NCBI GenBank assembly: GCA_018896985.1
Contig: JAHILQ010000119.1
Span: 1-10,587, forward strand
Direction of reading: 5' to 3'
From: Nitrospinota bacterium
Lineage (GTDB): Bacteria > Nitrospirota > Thermodesulfovibrionia > Thermodesulfovibrionales > UBA1546
DNA length: 10,587 nucleotides
The notes beneath the pieces were generated by a model. That model was not told the origin of the DNA and did no database searches. It was given only the letters and a program-made list of their open reading frames with translations. Each line of letters begins with the position of its first letter. The stretch's first letter is position 1. The position numbers and the translations under genes were made by a program. Of this stretch, positions 1 to 6,143 are shown piece after piece.

Positions 1-25
1 CTCAATCTCGTATGCCCTTGCTCCC

Positions 26-1006
26 CTATGCCCGATTTTTAGAAACATAATCCTCCTCCACTTCTTCTATCAGTTCCTGCATGTCTTCTCTCGTTACCGC
101 ATGGAATGCCCTCGTTTTCAGCATTTTTACTGACATCCCCTTCGTGTACCATCCAAAGAATTTCCTGAAACGCATGACTCCTCTTTCCTCGCCGTGGAAT
201 GAGATATTTAGATCAAGATGTTTTTTCATTGTTTGAGTTATCTCATAGACATCAGGTCTTAAAGGCGCCGAACCTTTTTTCAGAAGCTCTTCTGTTTCCC
301 TGAATATCCATGGATTGCCGAGAGCGCCTCGCGCCACAGCCACCCCGTCACAGCCGGTCTCATCAAAAAGTTTCCTGATTAGTTCCGGTGAGAGCGCATC
401 ACCGCTGGCTATTACAGGTATTTGAACGGACTCTTTTACCTCTCTTATTACCTCGTAATCTACTTTTCCCCTGTATGCCTGCAGCCTGGTCCTACCGTGT
501 ATAATGAGGGCTTTAACGCCGGCATCCTGTGCGCGGAGCGCAGTCTCAGATGCATTGACAGATGATTCATCCCAGCCGGAGCGTATCTTTACGGTGACAG
601 GCCTATCTGTATTTTCTACGATTATCTTCAGGATTTTTTGCAGCCTCAGAGGTTCCATGAGAAGCCCTGCGCCTTCGCCCCTTGATACAATCTTGTTTAC
701 AGGACATGCTGCGTTGAAATCTATTATATCGAAAGCATATTCGGATACAATATCAACAGCCCTTCTGATAACATCAGGATTGGCTCCGAGGAGCTGGACA
801 CCCAATGGCCTGTCATCAACTGTCGTAGAAAGGTTTTTCAGCGTGGTTATATTTTTTCTCACAAGCGAGCCGGCGTTTATCATCTCTGTGAATGCGAGTT
901 TGCACCCGAAAGACCTGTTAATCATGCGGAAAGGCAGGTCGCTTATCCCCGCCATGGGAGCAAGCGTCAATGGAGAATTAAACTTTATGTGTCCGATTGA
1001 AAGCAT
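26..1006 (-). CDS. dus: tRNA-dihydrouridine synthase, DusB-type
   Basis: This flavoenzyme reduces specific uridines in tRNA to dihydrouridine, using FMN and NAD(P)H in the cytoplasm. The 326 residues match the usual length. The N-terminal TIM barrel shows LAPMAGISDLPFR near residues 15-27 and TEMINAG near 40-46. It also has DFNAACP near 96-102, whose Cys101 is the expected proton-donating cysteine; the more usual motif is NxGCP, so the Gly-to-Ala change is a mild variant. Lys140 in VKIRSGW, His170 in IHGRTR and the ARGALGNPWIF phosphate/FMN-binding stretch near 225-235 are all present. A helical C-terminal domain follows. The gene lies 25 bp after an RNA methyltransferase gene on the same strand, so co-transcription is likely. 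No strong Shine-Dalgarno precedes the ATG at 1006. Assignment to DusB rather than another Dus subgroup is by overall resemblance only. Confidence 0.93.
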   Translation of the reverse strand: MLSIGHIKFNSPLTLAPMAGISDLPFRMINRSFGCKLAFTEMINAGSLVRKNITTLKNLSTTVDDRPLGVQLLGANPDVIRRAVDIVSEYAFDIIDFNAACPVNKIVSRGEGAGLLMEPLRLQKILKIIVENTDRPVTVKIRSGWDESSVNASETALRAQDAGVKALIIHGRTRLQAYRGKVDYEVIREVKESVQIPVIASGDALSPELIRKLFDETGCDGVAVARGALGNPWIFRETEELLKKGSAPLRPDVYEITQTMKKHLDLNISFHGEERGVMRFRKFFGWYTKGMSVKMLKTRAFHAVTREDMQELIEEVEEDYVSKNRA

Positions 1007-1031
1007 GGCTGTTTATTATACATTAGACGGA

Positions 1032-2180
1032 TTATGGCTTCCTGCTTCCTTCATACAACTCGTATTCCAGCAGCCTGCATTCAATACTGCCGTTAAAGAA
1101 CTGCATGCGCCTCTTTGCCTTAAGTCCCACTTTCTTTGCGAGGTCAAGATTTCCCGTGAATATGTAGCCTGTATATCCCTTGCACCTCTGTTTGAAAAAA
1201 TCGCCTATTCCCTCGTATGTATCCTTTAGAGCTTTTTCCTCTCCCATCCTCTCTCCATATTCAGGATTCAGTATAACTACCCCTCCTCCTTCAGGAACCG
1301 GAGTTTCTCTGAAATCGCAGATATGAAACTCGATGAGGTGTGCAACGCCTGCTGTCTCTGCATTATTTTTTGCAGCTTCTATAGCCTTACTGCTTACGTC
1401 AGATGCTATTATCCTGAAGTCAAGCCGCTTTTTTATTGATGACTTTGCGTTTTCCCTTAAGCGTCTCCAGAGTTCCTCATTAAATCCTTTTATGTGCATA
1501 AAGCCGAAGTTGTCCCTAAGAAGGCCCGGCGGCCTGTTCAGAGCAATGAGGCTTGCCTCTATAGCGAGTGTTCCGCTTCCGCACATGGGGGTTATGAAAT
1601 TGCCCTGCCCGCTCCATCCTGTTGCCATGATAACAGAGGCTGCGAGCGTCTCCTGCATCGGCGCCTTAAATGGGATTTTCCTGTATCTCCTTTTGGACAG
1701 GGGCTCGCCGGAGGTATCTATATATATGCTGCAATCTTCACCTTCCCAGTAGAGGTGGATGACTGCCCTGTCTCTCAGCGGGCCTGAGTCAGGCCTCCTT
1801 CCGAACTTCTCTGACATCCTGTCCACTATTGCATCTTTACACTTAAGATTTGGATATCTTGTATCGCTTATTGTTGAGTTTTTAACCGATGATGTTATGC
1901 ACACATATCCATCTTTATGAAGATAATTCTCCCATTGTATTTTCTTGACTTCAGCGTAAAGTTCTTCCGGATCAGATGCATGAAAATCCTTGATGTGATA
2001 GAGGACCCTGTGGCCTGCTCTCAAAAAAAGGTTGAGCCGCATTGTATCTTCTATCAAACCTTCCGTTTCAACCCATGAAACAGAATCAGATTTCACAGGG
2101 AATTCAAGTCTCAGGATTTCTTTCTTAAGGTACGGAGAAATCCCCTTAGGGCATGTTATGAGAATTCTTGCCTTCTTCAT
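1032..2180 (-). CDS. THUMP-domain class I RNA methyltransferase, RlmL-like (COG0116)
   Basis: This is a probable SAM-dependent methyltransferase of large-subunit rRNA guanine. With the ATG at 2180 it has 382 residues. The N-terminal part (about 1-160) resembles ferredoxin-like plus THUMP RNA-binding domains, ending in an RDRAVIHLYWEG strand. A linker, ISKRRYRK-like (SKRRYRK near 162-168), leads to the Rossmann methyltransferase domain. That domain has SAM motif I TPMCGSGTLAIEA near 197-209, an acidic strand IIASDVSSKAI near 257-267, and catalytic motif IV NPEYGERMG at 305-313. Most relatives have N-P-P-Y there, so the second proline is replaced by glutamate. The C-terminal NGSIECRLLEYELY is typical of the family. 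A TTG at 2195 would add five residues, but it has no ribosome-binding site and the family pattern starts near the ATG. The exact rRNA site modified cannot be read from sequence. Confidence 0.87.
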   Translation of the reverse strand: MKKARILITCPKGISPYLKKEILRLEFPVKSDSVSWVETEGLIEDTMRLNLFLRAGHRVLYHIKDFHASDPEELYAEVKKIQWENYLHKDGYVCITSSVKNSTISDTRYPNLKCKDAIVDRMSEKFGRRPDSGPLRDRAVIHLYWEGEDCSIYIDTSGEPLSKRRYRKIPFKAPMQETLAASVIMATGWSGQGNFITPMCGSGTLAIEASLIALNRPPGLLRDNFGFMHIKGFNEELWRRLRENAKSSIKKRLDFRIIASDVSSKAIEAAKNNAETAGVAHLIEFHICDFRETPVPEGGGVVILNPEYGERMGEEKALKDTYEGIGDFFKQRCKGYTGYIFTGNLDLAKKVGLKAKRRMQFFNGSIECRLLEYELYEGSRKP

Positions 2181-2253
2181 CTTAAATACGCACAATGACT
2201 TTTTTCATAACAGCCGCCGTAAGAGTATTTTGTAAAAACATTTCAAAAAATGC

Positions 2254-2283
2254 AATATAGCTTGAAGCCTGATGTGTTATCAA
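2254..2283 (-). promoter_or_regulatory. Predicted sigma70 promoter for the leftward methyltransferase-dus pair
   Basis: Read on the minus strand there is a -35-like TTGATA (2278-2283), an 18-bp spacer and a -10-like TATATT (2254-2259). Transcription would start near 2247, leaving a leader of about 67 nt before the ATG at 2180. It overlaps the predicted rightward promoter for rdgB, so the two may compete for polymerase. This is a match by eye to consensus, not an experimental start site. Confidence 0.45.
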
Positions 2284-2291
2284 TCTATAAT
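2262..2291 (+). promoter_or_regulatory. Predicted sigma70 promoter for rdgB
   Basis: TTGAAG (2262-2267), an 18-bp spacer and a perfect TATAAT (2286-2291) form a candidate promoter pointing at rdgB. Transcription would begin near 2298, giving a long leader of about 120 nt that contains the octamer repeat and hairpins at 2320-2396. Its span is shared with the predicted leftward promoter. Confidence 0.45.
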
Positions 2292-2319
2292 ATCAAGCTG
2301 TTTCAGAAGGGGAAAAATA

Positions 2320-2351
2320 AAAGCGTCAAAGCGTCGGAATGTCAAAGCATC
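2320..2351. repeat. Degenerate octamer tandem repeat, four units
   Basis: Four head-to-tail 8-bp units are visible: AAAGCGTC, AAAGCGTC, GGAATGTC and AAAGCATC. The first two are identical, the fourth has one change and the third is the most diverged. The repeat lies in the predicted rdgB leader. No function is evident; it could be a decayed simple-sequence repeat. Confidence 0.5.
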
Positions 2352-2396
2352 AACCAAGATGTTCCCTGATTTTTAGGGAAGCCCTGTTTTTTGGTT
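2352..2396 (+). promoter_or_regulatory. Nested hairpin in the rdgB leader
   Basis: An outer inverted pair AACCAA (2352-2357) / TTGGTT (2391-2396) encloses an inner pair TTCCCT (2362-2367) / AGGGAA (2375-2380). The AGGG of the inner right arm can instead pair with CCCT at 2382-2385, directly before a run of six T (2387-2392). Two mutually exclusive folds are therefore possible, one of them terminator-like, but its stem is only 4 bp. Attenuation of rdgB is a speculative reading. Confidence 0.3.
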
Positions 2397-2420
2397 AAGT
2401 GGTCTGAGAATCTTTGAGGT

Positions 2421-3017
2421 ATGGATTTGAATATAGTTCTCGCAACAAGAAACAAGAAAAAGATTGATGAGATAAAGAGGATTGTCAAGGATATGCCTGT
2501 CACTATTTATACGCTTGATGATTTCCCCGGATGCCCTGAAGTTCAGGAGGATGGAAAAACCTTTGAAGAAAATGCCGTGAAGAAGGCAAGGGCTGTTTCA
2601 AAATATACGAAGATGCCTGCTCTTGCCGATGATTCAGGGCTTGAGGTTTACGCCTTGGGCGGAGCGCCCGGAGTTTTCTCTGCAAGGTATGCAGGAGAAG
2701 GCGCAGACGACAGAAAGAATTACGAAAAGCTGCTGAGGGAAATGAGTTCGCTGCCTGGTGATAAAAGAGTGGGGAGGTTTGTGTGTGTGATGGCTCTGGC
2801 ATTTCCTGACAGCAGGGTAGAGACATTTTCAGGATATGCGGAGGGGTTGATAGGAAAGGAGCCAAAAGGGGCTAATGGGTTTGGATACGACCCTGTTTTT
2901 TATCCAAAAGGGCATGAAAGGACATTTGCCGAGATGTTCGATAAGGAAAAAGACCTTCTCAGTCACAGGGGCATGGCGCTTGGCAGGCTTTATGACTTTC
3001 TTAAAAGGGCGTTATAA
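2421..3017 (+). CDS. rdgB: XTP/dITP diphosphatase (RdgB/HAM1 family)
   Basis: This enzyme hydrolyses non-canonical purine nucleotides (XTP, dITP, ITP) to monophosphate and pyrophosphate, keeping deaminated bases out of DNA and RNA. At 198 residues it has the standard length and is intact. It has VLATRNKKKIDE near residues 6-17, TFEENAVKKA near 47-56, the metal-binding ADDSGLEV near 69-76, GVFSARYAG near 84-92, the substrate-binding GANGFGYDPVF near 150-160, and SHRG at 181-184. The start is uncertain. GAGGT (2416-2420) abuts the ATG with no spacing, but sits 6 nt from an in-frame TTG at 2427, which would give a protein two residues shorter beginning just before NIVLATRN. It stands alone: 218 bp separate it from adk, and a predicted promoter lies upstream at 2262-2291. 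Confidence 0.95.
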   Translation: MDLNIVLATRNKKKIDEIKRIVKDMPVTIYTLDDFPGCPEVQEDGKTFEENAVKKARAVSKYTKMPALADDSGLEVYALGGAPGVFSARYAGEGADDRKNYEKLLREMSSLPGDKRVGRFVCVMALAFPDSRVETFSGYAEGLIGKEPKGANGFGYDPVFYPKGHERTFAEMFDKEKDLLSHRGMALGRLYDFLKRAL

Positions 3018-3055
3018 GAAAAATTAATGTAATAATTTATATTTCTTTCTTGAAA

Positions 3056-3180
3056 AAACCCAATATTTAGAATAGAGTGTAACACTTACTTACAAAGACT
3101 ACTTAAATTTTTTGGAAAGTCCTGCATTAAATACAGGCAGTTATTTTTTAATGTTAGGTTTTTTGTTTTATGTTGGGTTT
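3056..3180. promoter_or_regulatory. Candidate operator cluster upstream of the sulfate operon
   Basis: The 218-bp gap between rdgB and adk (3018-3235) is AT-rich and holds no gene of its own. Three copies of an 11-bp motif near ATGTTGGGTTT occur: an inverted copy at 3056-3066 (AAACCCAATAT), and direct copies at 3151-3161 (ATGTTAGGTTT) and 3170-3180 (ATGTTGGGTTT). The two direct copies are 19 bp apart, about two helical turns. An inverted repeat CCTG-N9-CAGG lies at 3121-3137. A weak promoter-like pair, TTGAAA (3050-3055) and TAGAGT (3073-3078) with a 17-bp spacer, overlaps the first motif copy. Binding by a regulator is inference; I do not recognise the motif. Confidence 0.35.
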
Positions 3181-3200
3181 AAGTTAGCTGACAGCAGCCG

Positions 3201-3239
3201 ATGGCTCGTAGAGAGGAAAAGAAAGGGGGTAAGGTATGA
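3201..3239 (+). other. Possible 12-codon leader ORF overlapping the adk start
   Basis: An ATG at 3201 opens a 12-codon frame (MARREEKKGGKV) whose TGA overlaps the adk ATG as ATGA (3236-3239). The ATG lies partly in the loop of a small hairpin, AGCC (3196-3199) / GGCT (3203-3206). No convincing ribosome-binding site precedes it, and its purine-rich end is the adk Shine-Dalgarno itself. It may be accidental, or a translational-coupling leader. Confidence 0.2.
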
Positions 3240-3880
3240 GGATAGTATTGTTAGGTGCGCCTGGCGCGGGCAAAGGAACTCAGGCTAAGAAGCTTATTGA
3301 CAACTACGGCATCCCGCAGATTTCAACAGGCGATATCTTAAGGCAGAATGTAGCAGATGGCACACCGCTCGGCAAAGAGGCAAAGTCCTATATGGACAGA
3401 GGAGAGTTGGTGACTGACAGAGTAGTTCTGGGCCTTGTAGAAGACAGGCTTAAAAAGGATGACTGCAAAAAAGGCTACATACTTGATGGTTTTCCGAGAA
3501 ACACTGCACAGGCAGAGGCTCTGGATAAAATATTGGCGTCACTCGGCATGTCACTGACAGGCGCGTTGAGCGTGGATGTTCCGAAAGATGACCTCATGAA
3601 GAGGCTCACAGGCAGGAGGACATGCAAGGGATGCGGGCAGATGTACAATATATATTTTTCTCTACCAAAGAAAGAGGGTGTATGTGATAAATGTGGTGGG
3701 GAGCTCTTCCAGAGAGATGACGACAAAGAAGAAACAATCAGAAAAAGGCTTGATGTCTATGATGCCCAGACAGCGCCGCTCATAGACTATTACAAAAAGA
3801 AAGGTATACTTAAGTCTGTTATGGGTATAGGCAATATAGATGAAATATTCAAAAAAGTTTGCACTTTATTAGTAAGGTAA
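3236..3880 (+). CDS. adk: Adenylate kinase, zinc-type LID
   Basis: Adk catalyses ATP + AMP = 2 ADP in the cytoplasm. The 214 residues are the usual long bacterial form. The P-loop GAPGAGKGT is at 7-15, the AMP-binding STGDILR at 30-36 and DGFPRN at 84-89. The LID has Cys130, Cys133, Cys150 and Cys153 as a four-cysteine metal site, as in zinc-, cobalt- or iron-binding adenylate kinases of Gram-positive bacteria and some sulfate reducers. The arginines of RKRLDVYDAQTAPLIDYY near 169-186 are present. The start ATG has AAGGGGGT (3223-3230) five bases upstream. sat follows after 38 bp with no terminator, so the two are very likely co-transcribed. This placement fits removal of the AMP released by APS reductase. 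It may also be the cell's only housekeeping adk. Confidence 0.96.
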   Translation: MRIVLLGAPGAGKGTQAKKLIDNYGIPQISTGDILRQNVADGTPLGKEAKSYMDRGELVTDRVVLGLVEDRLKKDDCKKGYILDGFPRNTAQAEALDKILASLGMSLTGALSVDVPKDDLMKRLTGRRTCKGCGQMYNIYFSLPKKEGVCDKCGGELFQRDDDKEETIRKRLDVYDAQTAPLIDYYKKKGILKSVMGIGNIDEIFKKVCTLLVR

Positions 3881-3918
3881 CTAAACAGTTTCTAATAATC
3901 AACTAAAAGGAGGATAAG

Positions 3919-5196
3919 ATGGAAAACATTGGTCATGGTGGTAAAGAAATTGTAGAGCGTATTTTGCCGAAAGATGCAGCGATTAAAAGGGTGAATGAAA
4001 TGAGAGCAGCCAAGGCAAAGGAACTGGATGTTCGTTTGCAGATCGCTACAGAGGTTATAGACATTGCATACGGATTCTTCTCACCCCTTGAGGGGTTTAT
4101 GACAAAGGCCGATGTGGATGCTGTCTGCGATAATATGACTCTTGCAGATGGAAAGACTGTTTGGGCCATCCCGATCGTATTCGACATGTCTGACGAAGAC
4201 CTCAAGAAATCAGGGATCAAACAGAACGATGAAGTCCTTCTCACCTATACCAGCAACCCATTTGCTGTTTTCGAGGTTTCCGATATCTTCACCTTAGATA
4301 AACAAGACATGGCACAGAAGGTTTATGGTACGACAGATGAAAAACATCCCGGCGTCAAGAGGACCTATCAGTACCAGGATAAATTCATTGGCGGAAAGAT
4401 AACCCTCCTCAACCCCCCGAAGATAAACGAGCCCTTTACACGATTCTGGCTCACCCCGAAACAGATGAGGGAAAGGTTCAAGGAAAAAGGATGGGAGATG
4501 ATCATCAACCATCAGACCAGAAATGTTCCGCACACGGGCCATGAATGGCTTATGAAAGGCGCATATTTAGGAGCTTATGGTTCTATGATGGTGGATAAAC
4601 CTCGCGGCGGTATTCTGGTAAATGCGATCATCGGTTCGAAGAGAGAGGGTGACTATATTGATGAGGCTATTATCCTTTGCCAGGAAGCTCAGGGGAAACA
4701 TGGCTATTTCAGGGACGATATCTTTTTAACCACATGCAGCCTCTGGGATATGAGATATGCGGGACCGAGGGAAGCAGTATTCCATGCATGCTTGAGGACA
4801 AATCTCGGCTGTACCCACCACATGTTCGGCAGGGACCATGCAGGAGTCGGAAGTTACTATGATCCGTATGATGCACACAGGATCTTCGATAAACTGCCGA
4901 AAGGTTCTCTGAATATCACACCTATTTTCAATCTCGATTGGTGGTTTTGCCCCGTGTGCGATGAAGTCACCTATATGGGAGTTTGTGGACACAAGGATAA
5001 AAAGGCATCATTCAGCGGCACAATGATCAGAAGCATCATTCAGGATGGCGTTAAACCGCCCCGTCGTATCTTCAGGCCGGAAGTCTTTGACATGATCATG
5101 GAATGCGCCGAGAAGTATGGCTTTGGCGATGCGTTTGTTACAGAGGATTACCTTAAGAGGAGAAATCCTGTATTTACGATTGAACCCTTGAAATAA
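3919..5196 (+). CDS. sat: Sulfate adenylyltransferase (ATP sulfurylase), dissimilatory type
   Basis: Sat catalyses ATP + sulfate = APS + pyrophosphate, the entry step of dissimilatory sulfate reduction, or runs in reverse to make ATP in sulfur oxidisers. The 425 residues fit the homo-oligomeric family without a fused APS kinase. An N-terminal PUA-like domain (about 1-175) is followed by the catalytic domain. That domain has the nucleotide-binding QTRN at 199-202 and HTGH at 205-208, the GRDHAGVG stretch at 304-311, and a C-terminal zinc site formed by Cys344, Cys347, Cys356 and His358. FSGTMIRSIIQDG near 365-377 is also typical. AAAAGGAGG (3905-3913) lies about five bases before the ATG, a very strong site suggesting high expression. 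adk is 38 bp upstream and a small unknown gene 29 bp downstream. No inorganic pyrophosphatase gene is nearby to pull the reaction forward. Confidence 0.97.
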   Translation: MENIGHGGKEIVERILPKDAAIKRVNEMRAAKAKELDVRLQIATEVIDIAYGFFSPLEGFMTKADVDAVCDNMTLADGKTVWAIPIVFDMSDEDLKKSGIKQNDEVLLTYTSNPFAVFEVSDIFTLDKQDMAQKVYGTTDEKHPGVKRTYQYQDKFIGGKITLLNPPKINEPFTRFWLTPKQMRERFKEKGWEMIINHQTRNVPHTGHEWLMKGAYLGAYGSMMVDKPRGGILVNAIIGSKREGDYIDEAIILCQEAQGKHGYFRDDIFLTTCSLWDMRYAGPREAVFHACLRTNLGCTHHMFGRDHAGVGSYYDPYDAHRIFDKLPKGSLNITPIFNLDWWFCPVCDEVTYMGVCGHKDKKASFSGTMIRSIIQDGVKPPRRIFRPEVFDMIMECAEKYGFGDAFVTEDYLKRRNPVFTIEPLK

Positions 5197-5225
5197 CGAA
5201 TTGAAATAGAAAAAGGAGGAAAAAT

Positions 5226-5564
5226 ATGGCAGAAGAAACTTATCCAATCAATTTATGGGTTAATGAAGAGCGGCTTGAAAAACTTCAGGCTGCCGGTCTT
5301 GCAGGTATGTGTAAAGAAGTATTGGCAGGGTTAAAGGTTCTCGCTGTTCCCAACACAGCAGAACAGAGAGACAAGATTCTGAAACTGTTCACTATGGCAA
5401 AATTTGATACTGCTACTACAAAAAGCATTGAGTTGCTTCCCAAATTTGTAAAGGACAAAATATTTGATCTTGTTGTTGCCAGAAAGAAGATTGACGTAAT
5501 GGATGAATTCTTATCAAAGTTTGAACAGACTGGTGATGCTTTCTGGAGCCAACAAATAGCTTAA
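5226..5564 (+). CDS. Conserved-looking small protein of unknown function between sat and aprB
   Basis: I do not recognise this 112-residue protein. It is soluble-looking, with no signal peptide or membrane segment, and appears mostly alpha-helical. It is rich in Lys, Leu and Glu, with regularly spaced hydrophobics in NEERLEKLQAAGLAGMCKEV (13-32) and in the region around residues 80-103. It has one cysteine (Cys29) and no cofactor motif, and ends in an aromatic FWSQQIA. An ideal AAAAAGGAGG precedes the ATG by about seven bases, so it is surely translated. It sits 29 bp after sat and before aprB in one gene run, and a 9-bp hairpin begins at its stop codon. It is not the membrane protein AprM found in some apr loci. 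Position suggests an accessory of APS formation or reduction, for example an interaction partner of Sat or AprBA, but this is inference only. Confidence 0.85.
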   Translation: MAEETYPINLWVNEERLEKLQAAGLAGMCKEVLAGLKVLAVPNTAEQRDKILKLFTMAKFDTATTKSIELLPKFVKDKIFDLVVARKKIDVMDEFLSKFEQTGDAFWSQQIA

Positions 5565-5590
5565 AGGGCTCATACAAAGTCTGAGCCCTT
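5564..5590 (+). terminator. Intercistronic hairpin after the small gene (weak terminator or processing site)
   Basis: A perfect 9-bp stem AAGGGCTCA (5564-5572) / TGAGCCCTT (5582-5590) with a 9-nt loop starts at the last base of the small gene's stop codon. No U-run follows, so it is not a classic rho-independent terminator. It more likely protects or processes the mRNA between the sat and apr halves, or causes partial termination. Confidence 0.5.
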
Positions 5591-5599
5591 GTATTATTA

Positions 5600-5659
5600 A
5601 TGAAAGGAGGTGTAAAGACAGTAAGTATATTTTTTACTTCTATAACTTTAGGTCTATAA
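5600..5659 (+). other. Possible 19-codon mini-ORF or orphan Shine-Dalgarno in the aprB leader
   Basis: The 116-bp gap before aprB contains AAAGGAGGTG at 5603-5612, a full match to the 16S anti-Shine-Dalgarno end, yet no usable start lies 5-10 bases after it. A 19-codon frame begins at ATG 5600 (MKGGVKT...), contains that site inside its first codons, and stops at 5657-5659. It has a hydrophobic middle (VSIFFTSITLGL). No ribosome-binding site precedes it. It could be a relic gene start, a ribosome standby site or chance. Confidence 0.2.
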
Positions 5660-5680
5660 CAATAAAAAGGAGGTTAGATT

Positions 5681-6127
5681 ATGCCAAGTTTTGTGATTAA
5701 TGAGAAGTGCGACGGTTGCAAGGGACAGGATAAAACTGCTTGCATGTATATATGCCCTAATGACCTGATAGTTCTCGACAAGGAGAGAATGAAGGCATAC
5801 AATCAGGAGCCTAATTATTGCTGGGAGTGCTACTGTTGTGTAAAGATATGTCCACAGCAGGCTATGGATGTCAGGGGATATGCAGACTTTATGCCTCTTG
5901 GCGCTGCATCAACTCCTTTGAGAGGAACAGAGGATATCATGTGGACAATTACATTCAGGGATGGAAGGATTAAGAGGTTTAAGTATCCAACAAGGACTAC
6001 ACCAGAGGGTTCGATAAAGGCGCTGGAGGGATATCCTGATGCAAAGGCAGCAGATTTGACTACTCAGTTGATTCTTGGAGAGCCTGACATAATGGGAGTA
6101 AAAGAGCTCCCAACAAGGAAAAAATAA
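5681..6127 (+). CDS. aprB: Adenylylsulfate (APS) reductase, beta subunit
   Basis: AprB is the iron-sulfur subunit of dissimilatory APS reductase and carries electrons from the Qmo complex to the FAD of AprA. The 148 residues are typical. Two [4Fe-4S] sites are visible: Cys10, Cys13, Cys21 and Cys25, with the seven-residue spacing typical of AprB between the second and third, and Cys47, Cys50, Cys53 and Cys57. Trp48 matches the conserved tryptophan that lies between the clusters in the Archaeoglobus enzyme. The C-terminal part (about 85-148) forms the arm that wraps AprA in known structures. The acidic C-terminal swapping tail seen in some longer homologues appears absent. AAAAAGGAGG ends about seven bases before the ATG. 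aprA follows after 16 bp with its own strong ribosome-binding site, the standard aprBA order. Confidence 0.97.
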   Translation: MPSFVINEKCDGCKGQDKTACMYICPNDLIVLDKERMKAYNQEPNYCWECYCCVKICPQQAMDVRGYADFMPLGAASTPLRGTEDIMWTITFRDGRIKRFKYPTRTTPEGSIKALEGYPDAKAADLTTQLILGEPDIMGVKELPTRKK

Positions 6128-6143
6128 GAAAGGAGGGATGACT

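Noticed and set aside
504..1229. Open frame of 241 codons on the plus strand across the dus gene.
   Set aside because: It is antisense to the dus gene, which has complete family motifs, and its product shows no recognisable motif; a shadow frame.
1333..1787. Two overlapping plus-strand open frames inside the methyltransferase gene.
   Set aside because: Both are antisense to a clearly conserved coding region and have no supporting start signals.
2181..2195. TTG at 2195 as the start of the methyltransferase.
   Set aside because: It adds only five residues, has no ribosome-binding site, and the ATG at 2180 fits the family N-terminus better.
3018..3235. Possible riboswitch in the adk leader.
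   Set aside because: Several small inverted repeats exist, but no conserved aptamer core I know could be matched, and the stems are short and scattered.
6138..6143. ATG at 6138 as the aprA start.
   Set aside because: GGAGGG abuts it with zero spacing, while the ATG at 6144 is six bases from the same site.
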